Below are positions 1 to 6,203 of a stretch of 8,195 bases of DNA, in pieces. The first letter of the stretch is position 1. Each line of letters begins with the position of its first letter. The stretch comes from Deltaproteobacteria bacterium (GTDB taxonomy: Bacteria > Myxococcota > Myxococcia > Myxococcales > 40CM-4-68-19). The translations under genes and the position numbers were made by a program. The stretch covers positions 1-8,195 of the forward strand of contig VBLM01000402.1 in assembly GCA_005879095.1 (NCBI GenBank), read 5' to 3'. Under the pieces are notes generated by a model. The model saw nothing but the letters and a program-made list of their open reading frames with translations. It had not been told where the DNA came from and made no database searches.

Positions 1-1
1 C

Positions 2-487
2 CATCCGCCCATTCCGGCAAATCAGATCGCGGCCGACATCAACCTCGACAGCGTCAACATCTGGGGCAGGACCAACGACCTCGGCGTGCTCGGGCTGGGA
101 AAGTCGAGCGCCGACGCGGTCATCCGCAAGGTGGCCGCCGAACAAGGCCGGACCGTGCACGGCGATCCGTTCCCCGACCGCGGCGCCTTCTATCGCTCCG
201 ACATGTTCTCGATGGCGCGCGTCGGCGTGCCGCCCGTATCCGTCAAGGGCGGGCCCGATTACGTCGGCCGGCCCAAGGGCTGGGGCGAGGAGCAGAACGT
301 CCTGTACGAGCGCCGGCACTACCACCAGCCGTCCGACGAGTACCACGGCGACTGGGACCTTTCGGGCGACGTGCAGGACGCGCAGCTGCAGTTGATCGTC
401 GGGCTGCGCCTCGCCAATGCGCCCTCGCTGCCGTCGTGGACGCCGGGCGACGAATTCGAGGGCGCGCGAAAGACCGCGTCGAAGTAG
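2..487 (+). CDS. M28-family zinc aminopeptidase-like protein, C-terminal part (5' end outside window)
   Basis: An open frame runs in from the left edge and ends at TAG 485-487, giving 161 residues. What is seen: an AADINLDSVNIWG segment near the start, then SDMFSMARVGVPPVSVKGG, then YERRHYHQPSDEY. In M28 peptidases the aspartate-containing strand, the 'SD(H/M)xxFxxxGxP' segment and the late histidine (here in HYHQPSDEY) belong to the catalytic core, with the histidine a zinc ligand. The first zinc-binding motifs should lie upstream of the window. The family removes N-terminal residues from peptides and is usually exported, but any signal peptide would also be outside the window. A GTG at 86 is in frame, but homology-like sequence starts before it, so it is not the start. 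The next gene begins 9 bp downstream, probably in the same transcript. Confidence 0.85.
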   Translation, partial: HPPIPANQIAADINLDSVNIWGRTNDLGVLGLGKSSADAVIRKVAAEQGRTVHGDPFPDRGAFYRSDMFSMARVGVPPVSVKGGPDYVGRPKGWGEEQNVLYERRHYHQPSDEYHGDWDLSGDVQDAQLQLIVGLRLANAPSLPSWTPGDEFEGARKTASK

Positions 488-496
488 GATCGCCCC

Positions 497-949
497 GTGC
501 TCTGGACCCGTACGCGGATCGCGCTCGTCGTCTGTGCCGCCGTCTCCGCTCTGGCGATGCTCTACGTCGGTTTTTTTCAGGTGGACTACCTGCACCGGCT
601 CGCCTGCCCCCTCTTCGGCGCTGGCTGCGAATCCGTCGCGCTCGCTTCGTTCGCGTGGCCGCTCGGGTTCGCGGACGGACTGGTGGCCGCGGCGCTGGCC
701 GGTGCCATCTGTGCGCTGGCCCAGGTCGAGCGCCGCGAGGCGGCCGCGGCGCTGGTCGGGCTCGCGTTCCTCAACCTGCTCGCGTACCTGATCGGGCTGT
801 TCGAGATGCAGCAGTTCCATGCCTGGGACTTCTGGCATCTCTTCGCGGCGGTGCTCTCGGTACCGATCGTCGTGCTGGCGCTGTCGTCAGAGCGCCGCGG
901 CCGGACTGCGCCGGTTGCGCCAGATGATGGCGCCGAGCAGCGCCAGTAG
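497..949 (+). CDS. VKOR-like small integral membrane protein lacking the CXXC active site
   Basis: A 150-residue protein starting at GTG 497, with AGGAT ending 6 bases before it. There are four likely membrane helices, at about residues 6-26, 57-75, 82-102 and 112-130. After helix 1 lies C37-x6-C44 followed by ESVALAS and PLGFADG, which resembles the loop of vitamin K epoxide reductase family proteins (C...GC(D/E)(A/S)V..S....LG.P..). VKOR proteins re-oxidise thiol-oxidising partners or reduce quinone through a CXXC in the last part of the bundle. Here the expected position reads FHAWDFWH, with no cysteine pair. Either it is a divergent relative with another role or only a structural look-alike. 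It sits 9 bp after the peptidase gene, so co-transcription is likely. Its last 63 bp overlap the end of the convergent gene. Family assignment is moderate; the membrane character is firm. Confidence 0.6.
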   Translation: MLWTRTRIALVVCAAVSALAMLYVGFFQVDYLHRLACPLFGAGCESVALASFAWPLGFADGLVAAALAGAICALAQVERREAAAALVGLAFLNLLAYLIGLFEMQQFHAWDFWHLFAAVLSVPIVVLALSSERRGRTAPVAPDDGAEQRQ

Positions 950-1450
950 CGGCACTGCCGTCGCGATCGTCACCAGGTTGAAGTCGTGGACCACCGCGGC
1001 CTGCTCGGGCAGCGGGCGGGCGCGGCCGCTCCAGAACTCGTCGTACGTGCCGACGGCCAGATAGCGCTTCAGCGTCAGCGCGAAAAGAACGAGCCAGAGG
1101 GCGAGCATGCCGGCGGCGAGCCAGAGGGCGGCGCCGCGGCGGCCGGCGGCGATGAACCGGTGCGCGAGGTACGCGCCGAGCGCGCCGCAGCCGGTCATGA
1201 TGGCGAGGAAGAACGGGTACCAGACCGCCGCCGGCAGGTTGCGCGGGTCGACGATGTAGCAGAGCATCCAGGCCGGGTACTTGAACGACTGCACGCCGAA
1301 ACAGACGCCCATCCACCCGCCGACGACGGCGCCGATCAGGACCGAGCGCTTGAGCGGACTGCCCGCTGCGACCGACCGCGCGGCGAAGAGCGTAAAGATG
1401 GCGCCGAGCGCGACCACGCTGGGCGGATCGATGACGACGGTAGCAAGCAT
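887..1450 (-). CDS. Hypothetical five-helix membrane protein of the GMC dehydrogenase operon
   Basis: A 187-residue protein starting at ATG 1450. I do not recognise the family. Five hydrophobic segments can be seen at about residues 11-28, 38-56, 74-97, 106-127 and 158-177. Between helices 2 and 3 is a distinctive loop, SFKYPAWMLCYIVDPRNLP (residues 55-73), and between helices 4 and 5 a polar loop containing GTYDEFWSGRARPLPEQ. There is no CXXCH heme motif and no obvious enzyme signature. The start lies immediately after the TAG of the GMC gene (no spacer), and AGGAAGG ends 8 bases before the ATG, so it is the third gene of that operon. By position it could anchor the dehydrogenase or pass electrons to quinone, but this is inference only. 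The 3' end overlaps the convergent VKOR-like gene. Confidence 0.7.
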   Translation of the reverse strand: MLATVVIDPPSVVALGAIFTLFAARSVAAGSPLKRSVLIGAVVGGWMGVCFGVQSFKYPAWMLCYIVDPRNLPAAVWYPFFLAIMTGCGALGAYLAHRFIAAGRRGAALWLAAGMLALWLVLFALTLKRYLAVGTYDEFWSGRARPLPEQAAVVHDFNLVTIATAVPLLALLGAIIWRNRRSPAAAL

Positions 1451-2950
1451 CTAGATACCCTTCCTGACCATGTCGCGCGCGATGCCGGTGGCGAGCGCGA
1501 GGATGGTGATCTGCGGGTTCACGCCGAGCGCGGTAGGGAAAAGCGAACCGTCGGCGACGTAGAGGTTCTGCACTTCGTGCGTCTCGCCGCTCGGCTTGCA
1601 GACGCCAAGCCGCGGGCTCTCCGACATGCGGCACGTGCTCTGCGGATGGCTGCCGTACGGATTGAGCCGCTGGGCCGGCAGATCGTCGGGAAGCTGCTTG
1701 AGGGCCTCATCGAGCGAGCGCGCCGGCTCGACGCCGGGATTGAGCAGCGGGAACGAGGTATGCGCGCCCGCCGCGAAGTAGATGCGGGCCATCTCGCGCG
1801 CGCCCTTGATGAAGAGCGTGCGATCGGCGTCGTCCATCTCGTACGTGATCTCCGGCAGGCGGCCTTCGCCCTGCCAGCGGACATGGCCCTTGCCCTGATC
1901 GCGGATCATGCAGCCGGCGGAAGCAGCGTGCTTCAGCTTGCGCAGGTTCATCTGTCCGAGCGGGAGCGCGGCCCAGAACAGCTCGGGCGTGCCGGTGAAC
2001 GTCTCGAGGATCGCGTCCTCCATGTGGACGTAGTAGCCCTGCGTGACGCCGTCCCAGTAGCGGATCTCCTCGTCGAACAGCGCGGCCGCGGCCTGGCCGG
2101 GATGCACGTGGAGGTTTTCGCCGAGGTGGCCGCTCCCGTTGCAGAGGCCGTTGCGCTGCAGGATCTGCGGCGTGCCGAACGCGCCGCCACAGAGGAAGAC
2201 GCGCTCGGCCTCGACGTGGACCTGGCCGGTTGCGCCGTCCTCGCGGTCGAGAATCTCGCCGGTGAGACCTTTGACCACCCCTTTTTCGACGCGCAGGTCG
2301 CGGGCGCGGACTTCACTGTAGACGTCGGCGCCGTGCTCGATGGCCGTCGGCAGGAGGTTCTTGTCGACCGAGCCTTTGCCGCCGATGGGGCAGCCGAGTT
2401 GGCACACGCCGCAGCCGACGCAGCCCGGTGCATTGCGGGAGATGAAGTCGCCGTCGAGGCCCAGCTTCTCGGCGCCGCGCTTGAAGACGAGCGAGTTGTG
2501 CCGCGCGATCTCGGGGCCGATCTTCTGCACGTCGAGCGCTCGTTCGACCTCGTCGAACAAAGGCGCGAGCTTTTCGGAAGTCCAGGGTGAGCCGAAGTCC
2601 CGCTCCCACTCGCGCAGCACGCGGTCCGGGGCGCGGAAGCAGATGGCGCTGTTGATGAACGTGCTGCCGCCGACCGCTCGGCCCGCGGCGAGCGGAATCA
2701 GCACCTTTCCCTTGCCGACCATCACGCTGCGGCCGGCGTAGAGATGGCGGAAAGCCCACGACGGCTTGCTGACCAGGTCGGACGGCGCGAAGGAGCGGCC
2801 CTCTTCGAAGACCGCGACTTTCAAACCGGATCTCGCCAGCTCGGCAGCGACCGCGGCGCCGCCTGCGCCGGAGCCGATCACGGCGACGTCGGCCTTGATC
2901 CGCGCGCCGGGAGCGAGGTCGGCGGCGGAATGGAGTCGGCCGGGCAGCAT
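1451..2950 (-). CDS. GMC-family FAD-dependent oxidoreductase with ferredoxin-like cysteine cluster
   Basis: A 499-residue flavoprotein, probably an alcohol, sterol or sugar dehydrogenase; the substrate cannot be read from sequence. Seen: the FAD-binding Rossmann motif GSGAGG (residues 26-31) with an acidic end of strand 2 (FEEG), GRAVGGSTFIN (90-100), and the C-terminal GMC block with SHPQSTC (H435) and GVNPQITILALATG (N478), the usual catalytic His/Asn pair. Residues 177-187 carry C-x2-C-x2-C-x3-C followed by proline, like a [4Fe-4S] ferredoxin site. Similar cysteine clusters occur in long-chain alcohol oxidase-like GMC proteins. The frame stays open up to 3070, but ATG 2950 is chosen because it overlaps the upstream stop as TGATG and the 40 extra residues are arginine-rich shadow. 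It has no signal peptide of its own. The Tat signal on the preceding small subunit suggests co-export as a folded complex, as known for gluconate and glucose dehydrogenases. Confidence 0.9.
   Translation of the reverse strand: MLPGRLHSAADLAPGARIKADVAVIGSGAGGAAVAAELARSGLKVAVFEEGRSFAPSDLVSKPSWAFRHLYAGRSVMVGKGKVLIPLAAGRAVGGSTFINSAICFRAPDRVLREWERDFGSPWTSEKLAPLFDEVERALDVQKIGPEIARHNSLVFKRGAEKLGLDGDFISRNAPGCVGCGVCQLGCPIGGKGSVDKNLLPTAIEHGADVYSEVRARDLRVEKGVVKGLTGEILDREDGATGQVHVEAERVFLCGGAFGTPQILQRNGLCNGSGHLGENLHVHPGQAAAALFDEEIRYWDGVTQGYYVHMEDAILETFTGTPELFWAALPLGQMNLRKLKHAASAGCMIRDQGKGHVRWQGEGRLPEITYEMDDADRTLFIKGAREMARIYFAAGAHTSFPLLNPGVEPARSLDEALKQLPDDLPAQRLNPYGSHPQSTCRMSESPRLGVCKPSGETHEVQNLYVADGSLFPTALGVNPQITILALATGIARDMVRKGI
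1459..1465 (-). promoter_or_regulatory. Ribosome binding site of the five-helix membrane protein, inside the GMC gene end
   Basis: On the minus strand AGGAAGG is followed by 8 bases, GTATCTAG, and then ATG at 1450. The spacer contains the TAG stop of the GMC gene. This fixes the start of the downstream gene and indicates translational coupling. Confidence 0.6.
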
Positions 2951-3453
2951 CAGTTTTCCGCCCGCGAAGGACTGCAGCCCAGTGCCCAGCCGCAGGCGGC
3001 GCGCGCTTCGCCGGATTCGAAGTACGCCATGCCGACCTGGAACCGTATCGAGAGCACCGCGGCGGCCCACAGGTACGGCTTCTTTTCCCAGCTCTTGACG
3101 CAGGCGGCGCGGCGTTGCGGGTCGAGCCGCGAGAACCGGCCGAAAAACCGCGGCAACGGCGCGTACTCCAGAGCGCGCAGGCCACTCTTGAAGAGCCGCC
3201 GCGTGTCCGGGTGCAGGTCGCCGACGGCCGCGTCCAGCCTGCCGAGTAGGTCAGCCTGTTCCGGCGTCGGCCCACCCGGCTCGGCGAAGAGCGTCTGCGC
3301 CAGCGCCAGCGCCGCGGCGGCTTCCGTCTCCGTCAGCCACTTCCGCCCCCGCATCGGCGAAAACGGCGCCAGCAACGCGACGCCACCGGTCACGCCGATC
3401 GCGGCGACCCCCGCGCCGCCAATCAGGAATGCTCGTCTGCCTATGCGTCCCAC
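2950..3453 (-). CDS. Gluconate 2-dehydrogenase subunit 3-like protein with Tat signal
   Basis: A 167-residue protein starting at GTG 3453. Residues 5-30 form a twin-arginine signal (GRRAFLIGG, arginines 6 and 7, then a glycine/alanine-rich hydrophobic stretch). The rest is a small helical domain with TETEAAAALALAQTLFAEPGG near its start and a tryptophan/tyrosine-rich middle (KSWEKKPYLWAAAVLSIRFQVGMAYF). This layout matches the small subunit of GMC-type dehydrogenases, which carries the Tat signal and takes the flavoprotein across the membrane. Its stop overlaps the start of the GMC gene by one base, supporting a two-subunit complex. No strong Shine-Dalgarno sequence precedes the GTG, and no ATG is available nearby. 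Family assignment rests on size, signal and partner rather than on a sharp motif. Confidence 0.75.
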   Translation of the reverse strand: MGRIGRRAFLIGGAGVAAIGVTGGVALLAPFSPMRGRKWLTETEAAAALALAQTLFAEPGGPTPEQADLLGRLDAAVGDLHPDTRRLFKSGLRALEYAPLPRFFGRFSRLDPQRRAACVKSWEKKPYLWAAAVLSIRFQVGMAYFESGEARAACGWALGCSPSRAEN

Positions 3454-3519
3454 GGGACCGTTCTACGCCTGGTTGCAACAAATATCGCTCGGATCACCTA
3501 CGGATACGGCTTCCAGCAC

Positions 3520-3597
3520 ACCGCGGAGGCGCGGAGGACGCAGAGGTTATTTGTTTTAAAAAAAGTCTTTTCTCTGCGCTCTCCGCGCCTCCGCGGT
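3520..3597. repeat. GC-rich hairpin repeat element, copy 1
   Basis: The left arm 3520-3545 and right arm 3572-3597 are 26-nt inverted repeats that match at 24 positions; the two mismatches are adjacent. Each arm is three degenerate CGCGGAG-type units (ACCGCGGAG, GCGCGGAGG, ACGCAGAG). The 26-nt loop 3546-3571 holds a T-rich stretch followed by a run of seven A. A second copy in the same orientation lies at 7124-7212. The right arm encodes the last residues of the HD-GYP-like protein, and the rest fills most of the gap before the Tat-protein gene. It could act as a terminator or an mRNA-stabilising stem. It has no coding capacity of its own. Confidence 0.85.
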
Positions 3598-4914
3598 GCG
3601 CTTGAAGCTGGTCATCATCCGCGTCGGCAGCGCGATCTCCGTCTCTTTCAACGACCGCGGATACCCGCGCCCGGTCAGCTTCTCGTGATGGCCGTAGGCG
3701 ATGTCCGGCACTTTCCGCAGCGTCCGCGTCCAGGGGATTTGCGTCAGGAACCGATACGTGTGGGTGACGTGCGATTCGATCTCCTTGCGCTCGTCCTCGG
3801 TCAGCGAGCCTTTGCGGATGGAGAGCTTGATGATCTCGCTCTGCGCCAGAAACGGCCGCTGCTCGCCGCCGAACGGCCCTACGTACGAGCCGCGCGCGAT
3901 CTCGTGCAGCTTGTCGAAGGTGCCCTCGGTCAGGATGGTGGGCCGGTTGCAGGCGACCACGAACTCGAACATCTGCGAGAGCTCGCGGCGGCGCCCCTCG
4001 AGCTTCTGATTGACCTCGGCCACCCGCGCGCGCGCTTCGTCGGTTGGGTAGCGGAGAAGGAGATCGACCTTCTGCCGTTCGGCCGCAAGCTCCTCCTGCA
4101 CGAAGATGGTCTCGAACCGGCCGCGCAGGTTTTCCAGCTCGAGCGGCTCGAGCTTGTTGGCCTTGACCAGCACGTTCTCGCGCACGCCGACCTTGCCGAA
4201 ATCGTGCAGCAGCGCCGCGTAGCGCAGCTCCTGCCGCTCCTGTCCCGAGAGCGAGGCGCCCTTCCAGCGGCCGGCCGAATCTCCCGCGCGCGGCAGGATG
4301 TCGCCCAGGCCCACCGAGAGACTCGCCACGCGGCCGGAGTGGCCGGCGGTGGTCGGATCGCGCGACTCGATGGCGACGACGGAGGCGCGGACGAACCCCT
4401 CCATCATCTGCTCGATCTCCTGATGCAGGAGCGCGTTGTTGACCGCGGCCGCCGCCTGTCCGCCCAGCGCGGAGAGCAGCTCCTCGTCTTCATCGTTGAA
4501 GGGTTTTCGATCCTGCCTGTTGAGCGCCTGGAGGACGCCGACCACCTCGCCGGTGACCGAGCGCATCGGCACGCAGAGGATGCTGGTCTGCTTGTCGACG
4601 TTCTGATTGAAGCGCGGGTCCTTGTACGCGTCGGGGATGTTGACCGACGTGTTCGTCTGCGCGACCGCGCCGGCGATGCCGCGTCCCATCGGGAAGCGGA
4701 TCTCGCGCATGCCCACTCCCTGCGCGACCTTGCTCCACAGCTCGCCGCGCTCCTGGTCGACGAGGAAGAGCGTGCAGCGGTCGGCCTCCACCACGCGGGC
4801 GGCGGCGCCGACGATCAAGAGCAGCAGGCGGTCGAGATCGCGCTCGGCGACGAGGGCCTTGGCGACTTCGAGGATGCCGCCCAGCTTTTCCACCCGCTGG
4901 CGAAGCTTCTCCAC
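3556..4914 (-). CDS. GAF + HD-GYP-like signalling phosphohydrolase, C-terminally truncated
   Basis: A 452-residue protein starting at GTG 4914, with AGG five bases upstream. Residues 1-30 look like a helical lead-in, and a GAF sensor domain covers about 16-165 (DRCTLFLVD, GRGIAGAVAQ, SILCVPM, VVGVLQALNR). The HD-GYP module follows: E183 with SRDPTTAGHSGRV, HD at 237-238 in LLHDFGKVGV, IESHVTHTYRFL at about 379-390, and HHEKLTGRGYP at 409-419. HD-GYP enzymes cleave cyclic di-GMP or related dinucleotides. An insert of roughly 110 helical residues (about 258-370) separates the HD and GYP halves, unlike the short canonical spacing. After RMMT (432-435) the family normally continues with a D-x-x-D-A-L-T segment and about 60-80 more residues. 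Here it turns into SFKRTAEARRAQR, the last part coming from the hairpin repeat, and stops. Activity is therefore doubtful. Confidence 0.85.
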   Translation of the reverse strand: MEKLRQRVEKLGGILEVAKALVAERDLDRLLLLIVGAAARVVEADRCTLFLVDQERGELWSKVAQGVGMREIRFPMGRGIAGAVAQTNTSVNIPDAYKDPRFNQNVDKQTSILCVPMRSVTGEVVGVLQALNRQDRKPFNDEDEELLSALGGQAAAAVNNALLHQEIEQMMEGFVRASVVAIESRDPTTAGHSGRVASLSVGLGDILPRAGDSAGRWKGASLSGQERQELRYAALLHDFGKVGVRENVLVKANKLEPLELENLRGRFETIFVQEELAAERQKVDLLLRYPTDEARARVAEVNQKLEGRRRELSQMFEFVVACNRPTILTEGTFDKLHEIARGSYVGPFGGEQRPFLAQSEIIKLSIRKGSLTEDERKEIESHVTHTYRFLTQIPWTRTLRKVPDIAYGHHEKLTGRGYPRSLKETEIALPTRMMTSFKRTAEARRAQRKDFF

Positions 4915-4922
4915 GCCGCCTC

Positions 4923-4928
4923 AGTATA
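4923..4928 (-). promoter_or_regulatory. Possible -10 element before the GAF/HD-GYP gene
   Basis: TATACT on the minus strand lies 8 bases before the GTG start at 4914, within the 61-bp gap after the HD phosphohydrolase gene. The best -35 candidates about 17-18 bases upstream (TTCAAG/TTTCAA) match poorly. If used, transcription would begin at or near the start codon. This is weak support. Confidence 0.2.
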
Positions 4929-4949
4929 CCAGCCGGACGGGACCGCTTG

Positions 4950-4972
4950 AAAAGGCGAGCGGGTGCGCCCGC
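4950..4972 (-). terminator. Possible weak intrinsic terminator after the HD phosphohydrolase gene
   Basis: On the minus strand, a few bases after the TAG at 4976, GCGGG and CCCGC pair around a 4-base loop (4959-4972). TCGCC and then TTTT (4953-4950) follow. The stem is only 5 bp and the T-run is short and offset, so termination would be partial at best. Confidence 0.25.
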
Positions 4973-4975
4973 GAC

Positions 4976-6160
4976 CTACAGTGAGAGCAGGCGGCGGGCC
5001 TCGTCGGCGCGCTCCGGCTCGACGTAGAGCCGGGCGATGGTGGCGGCCTCGGCGTAGCGTTCGTAGAGCGGCGTGTACTCGCCGATCGGCACCTCGCCGC
5101 GCTGCGTTTTGACCCACAGCGTGACTTCCTTTCCGTAGTGGGACAGGACGCCGCGGCTCACGGTGGTGAACGAGTCGATGCCGGCGTCGGCCAGCGCGCG
5201 CTCGTTTTCCTTCAGCTCGTCCGGATTGCCGCCGTCGATCAGCATCCGAAAGCCCTGCCGCTTCACGATGCGCGTGGCCCACGGATTCTTCGACGCACGC
5301 AGCGCGGAGGTCAGCGTCACGTCGTCATGCTGGAGGTATTCGTCGGGATCGGAAGGCAGCGAATACTCGCCGCCGCTGGTGTCGTAATAGCGCTGCAGCA
5401 GTTGCTCGTAACCCACGCTCGCGTAGTGGAAGTAGACGGAGAGGAACATGTGGTAGCGCGAGAGGAGGAAGTCCTCGAAGGCGAACACGGCCCGCTGCTG
5501 CAGCGCGAGGTGGACTTTGCCCTCGCGCTCGACCGACTCGAGGTTCTGGATGATCCAGTCGGCGTCGAACTTGCCGTAGTTCACGCCGGTGAAGAACGAA
5601 TCGCGCTGGAGGTAGTCCATCCGGTCGGCGTCGAGCTCGCCGGACACCACCTGGCGCAGGATCGGCAGCAGATCGCGCCCGTTGCTCTTGAACGGATACG
5701 GCCCGGGCGGCGGGCGGCCGCAGATCAGCGCGGCGACGTGCGACGGCTCGATCCCGCGCGCGGAAAAGCGCTGCCGGATCTCCGCTGCAAGGCCGGAATC
5801 GAGGACCAGCTTGAGCGTGTAGTCCTCGTGGTCGGCGCGGCGATCCGCGCCGGAATCGCGCGCAGCCCAGGCGGGTACGTTCAACGCCGACACGGGCGGC
5901 ATGATCCGTTCGGTGGCGTGCGAGATCGGCGCGTGGCCGAGGTCGTGGAAGAGGACGGCGAGCCGCAGCGTCTGCCGGAAGCGGTCCTTGTCGGCAGGCT
6001 CGAGCTCCAGGCGCGGGGCGAGCGCGTCGAAGACCTTGGTCGCGACCGCCATCGCTCCGAGGCCGTGCGCGTAGCGGGTATGCGTCGCGCCGGGAAAAGC
6101 CAGGTCGGCGAAACCGAGCTGCTTCACGTTGCGCAACCGCTGGTACTGCGGACTGTCCAC
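4976..6160 (-). CDS. HD-superfamily phosphohydrolase (COG1078-like, dNTPase-related)
   Basis: From GTG 6160 the protein has 394 residues. Seen: SPQYQRLRNVKQLGFADLAFPGATHTRYAHGLG (a metal-binding His at residue 32), FHDLGHAPISH with the HD pair at 72-73, and SGELDADRMDYLQRDS with the later aspartate (D177 or D182 region). This is the arrangement of metal-dependent HD hydrolases related to dGTPases; the natural nucleotide substrate is not predictable. The same frame stays open upstream to 6202 and encodes IHGAIEITADERAL, which looks like the conserved N-terminal 'DPIHG' strand of this family. So 6160 is only the first usable start codon, not the true domain start. There is no ATG, GTG or TTG between 6160 and the CPBP coding frame. 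The domain therefore begins just where the CPBP protein's recognisable sequence ends, one frame away. Confidence 0.85.
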   Translation of the reverse strand: MDSPQYQRLRNVKQLGFADLAFPGATHTRYAHGLGAMAVATKVFDALAPRLELEPADKDRFRQTLRLAVLFHDLGHAPISHATERIMPPVSALNVPAWAARDSGADRRADHEDYTLKLVLDSGLAAEIRQRFSARGIEPSHVAALICGRPPPGPYPFKSNGRDLLPILRQVVSGELDADRMDYLQRDSFFTGVNYGKFDADWIIQNLESVEREGKVHLALQQRAVFAFEDFLLSRYHMFLSVYFHYASVGYEQLLQRYYDTSGGEYSLPSDPDEYLQHDDVTLTSALRASKNPWATRIVKRQGFRMLIDGGNPDELKENERALADAGIDSFTTVSRGVLSHYGKEVTLWVKTQRGEVPIGEYTPLYERYAEAATIARLYVEPERADEARRLLSL

Positions 6161-6203
6161 CAGCGCCCGCTCGTCGGCGGTGATCTCGATCGCGCCGTGG
6201 ATG

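Noticed and set aside
986..2590. Long plus-strand open frame (534 codons) opposite the GMC gene
   Set aside because: It is rich in Arg, Ala, Asp and Glu, has no recognisable motif, and lies antisense to clear GMC motifs. It is a shadow caused by GC-rich codon use.
2951..3070. 40-residue N-terminal extension of the GMC oxidoreductase
   Set aside because: It is arginine-rich, overlaps the small-subunit gene, and the ATG at 2950 has the coupled TGATG arrangement.
3520..3597. Repeat element read as a CRISPR unit
   Set aside because: The copies are 3.5 kb apart, with no regular spacers and no cas genes. It is a palindromic intergenic repeat.
3685..4950. Plus-strand open frame (421 codons) opposite the GAF/HD-GYP gene
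   Set aside because: Composition is typical of an antisense shadow, and the minus strand carries well-defined GAF and HD motifs.
5325..6203. Continuation of the CPBP frame to a 584-residue protein
   Set aside because: Past residue 292 the sequence turns into arginine-rich text in the wrong frame of the HD gene, so it is not treated as protein.
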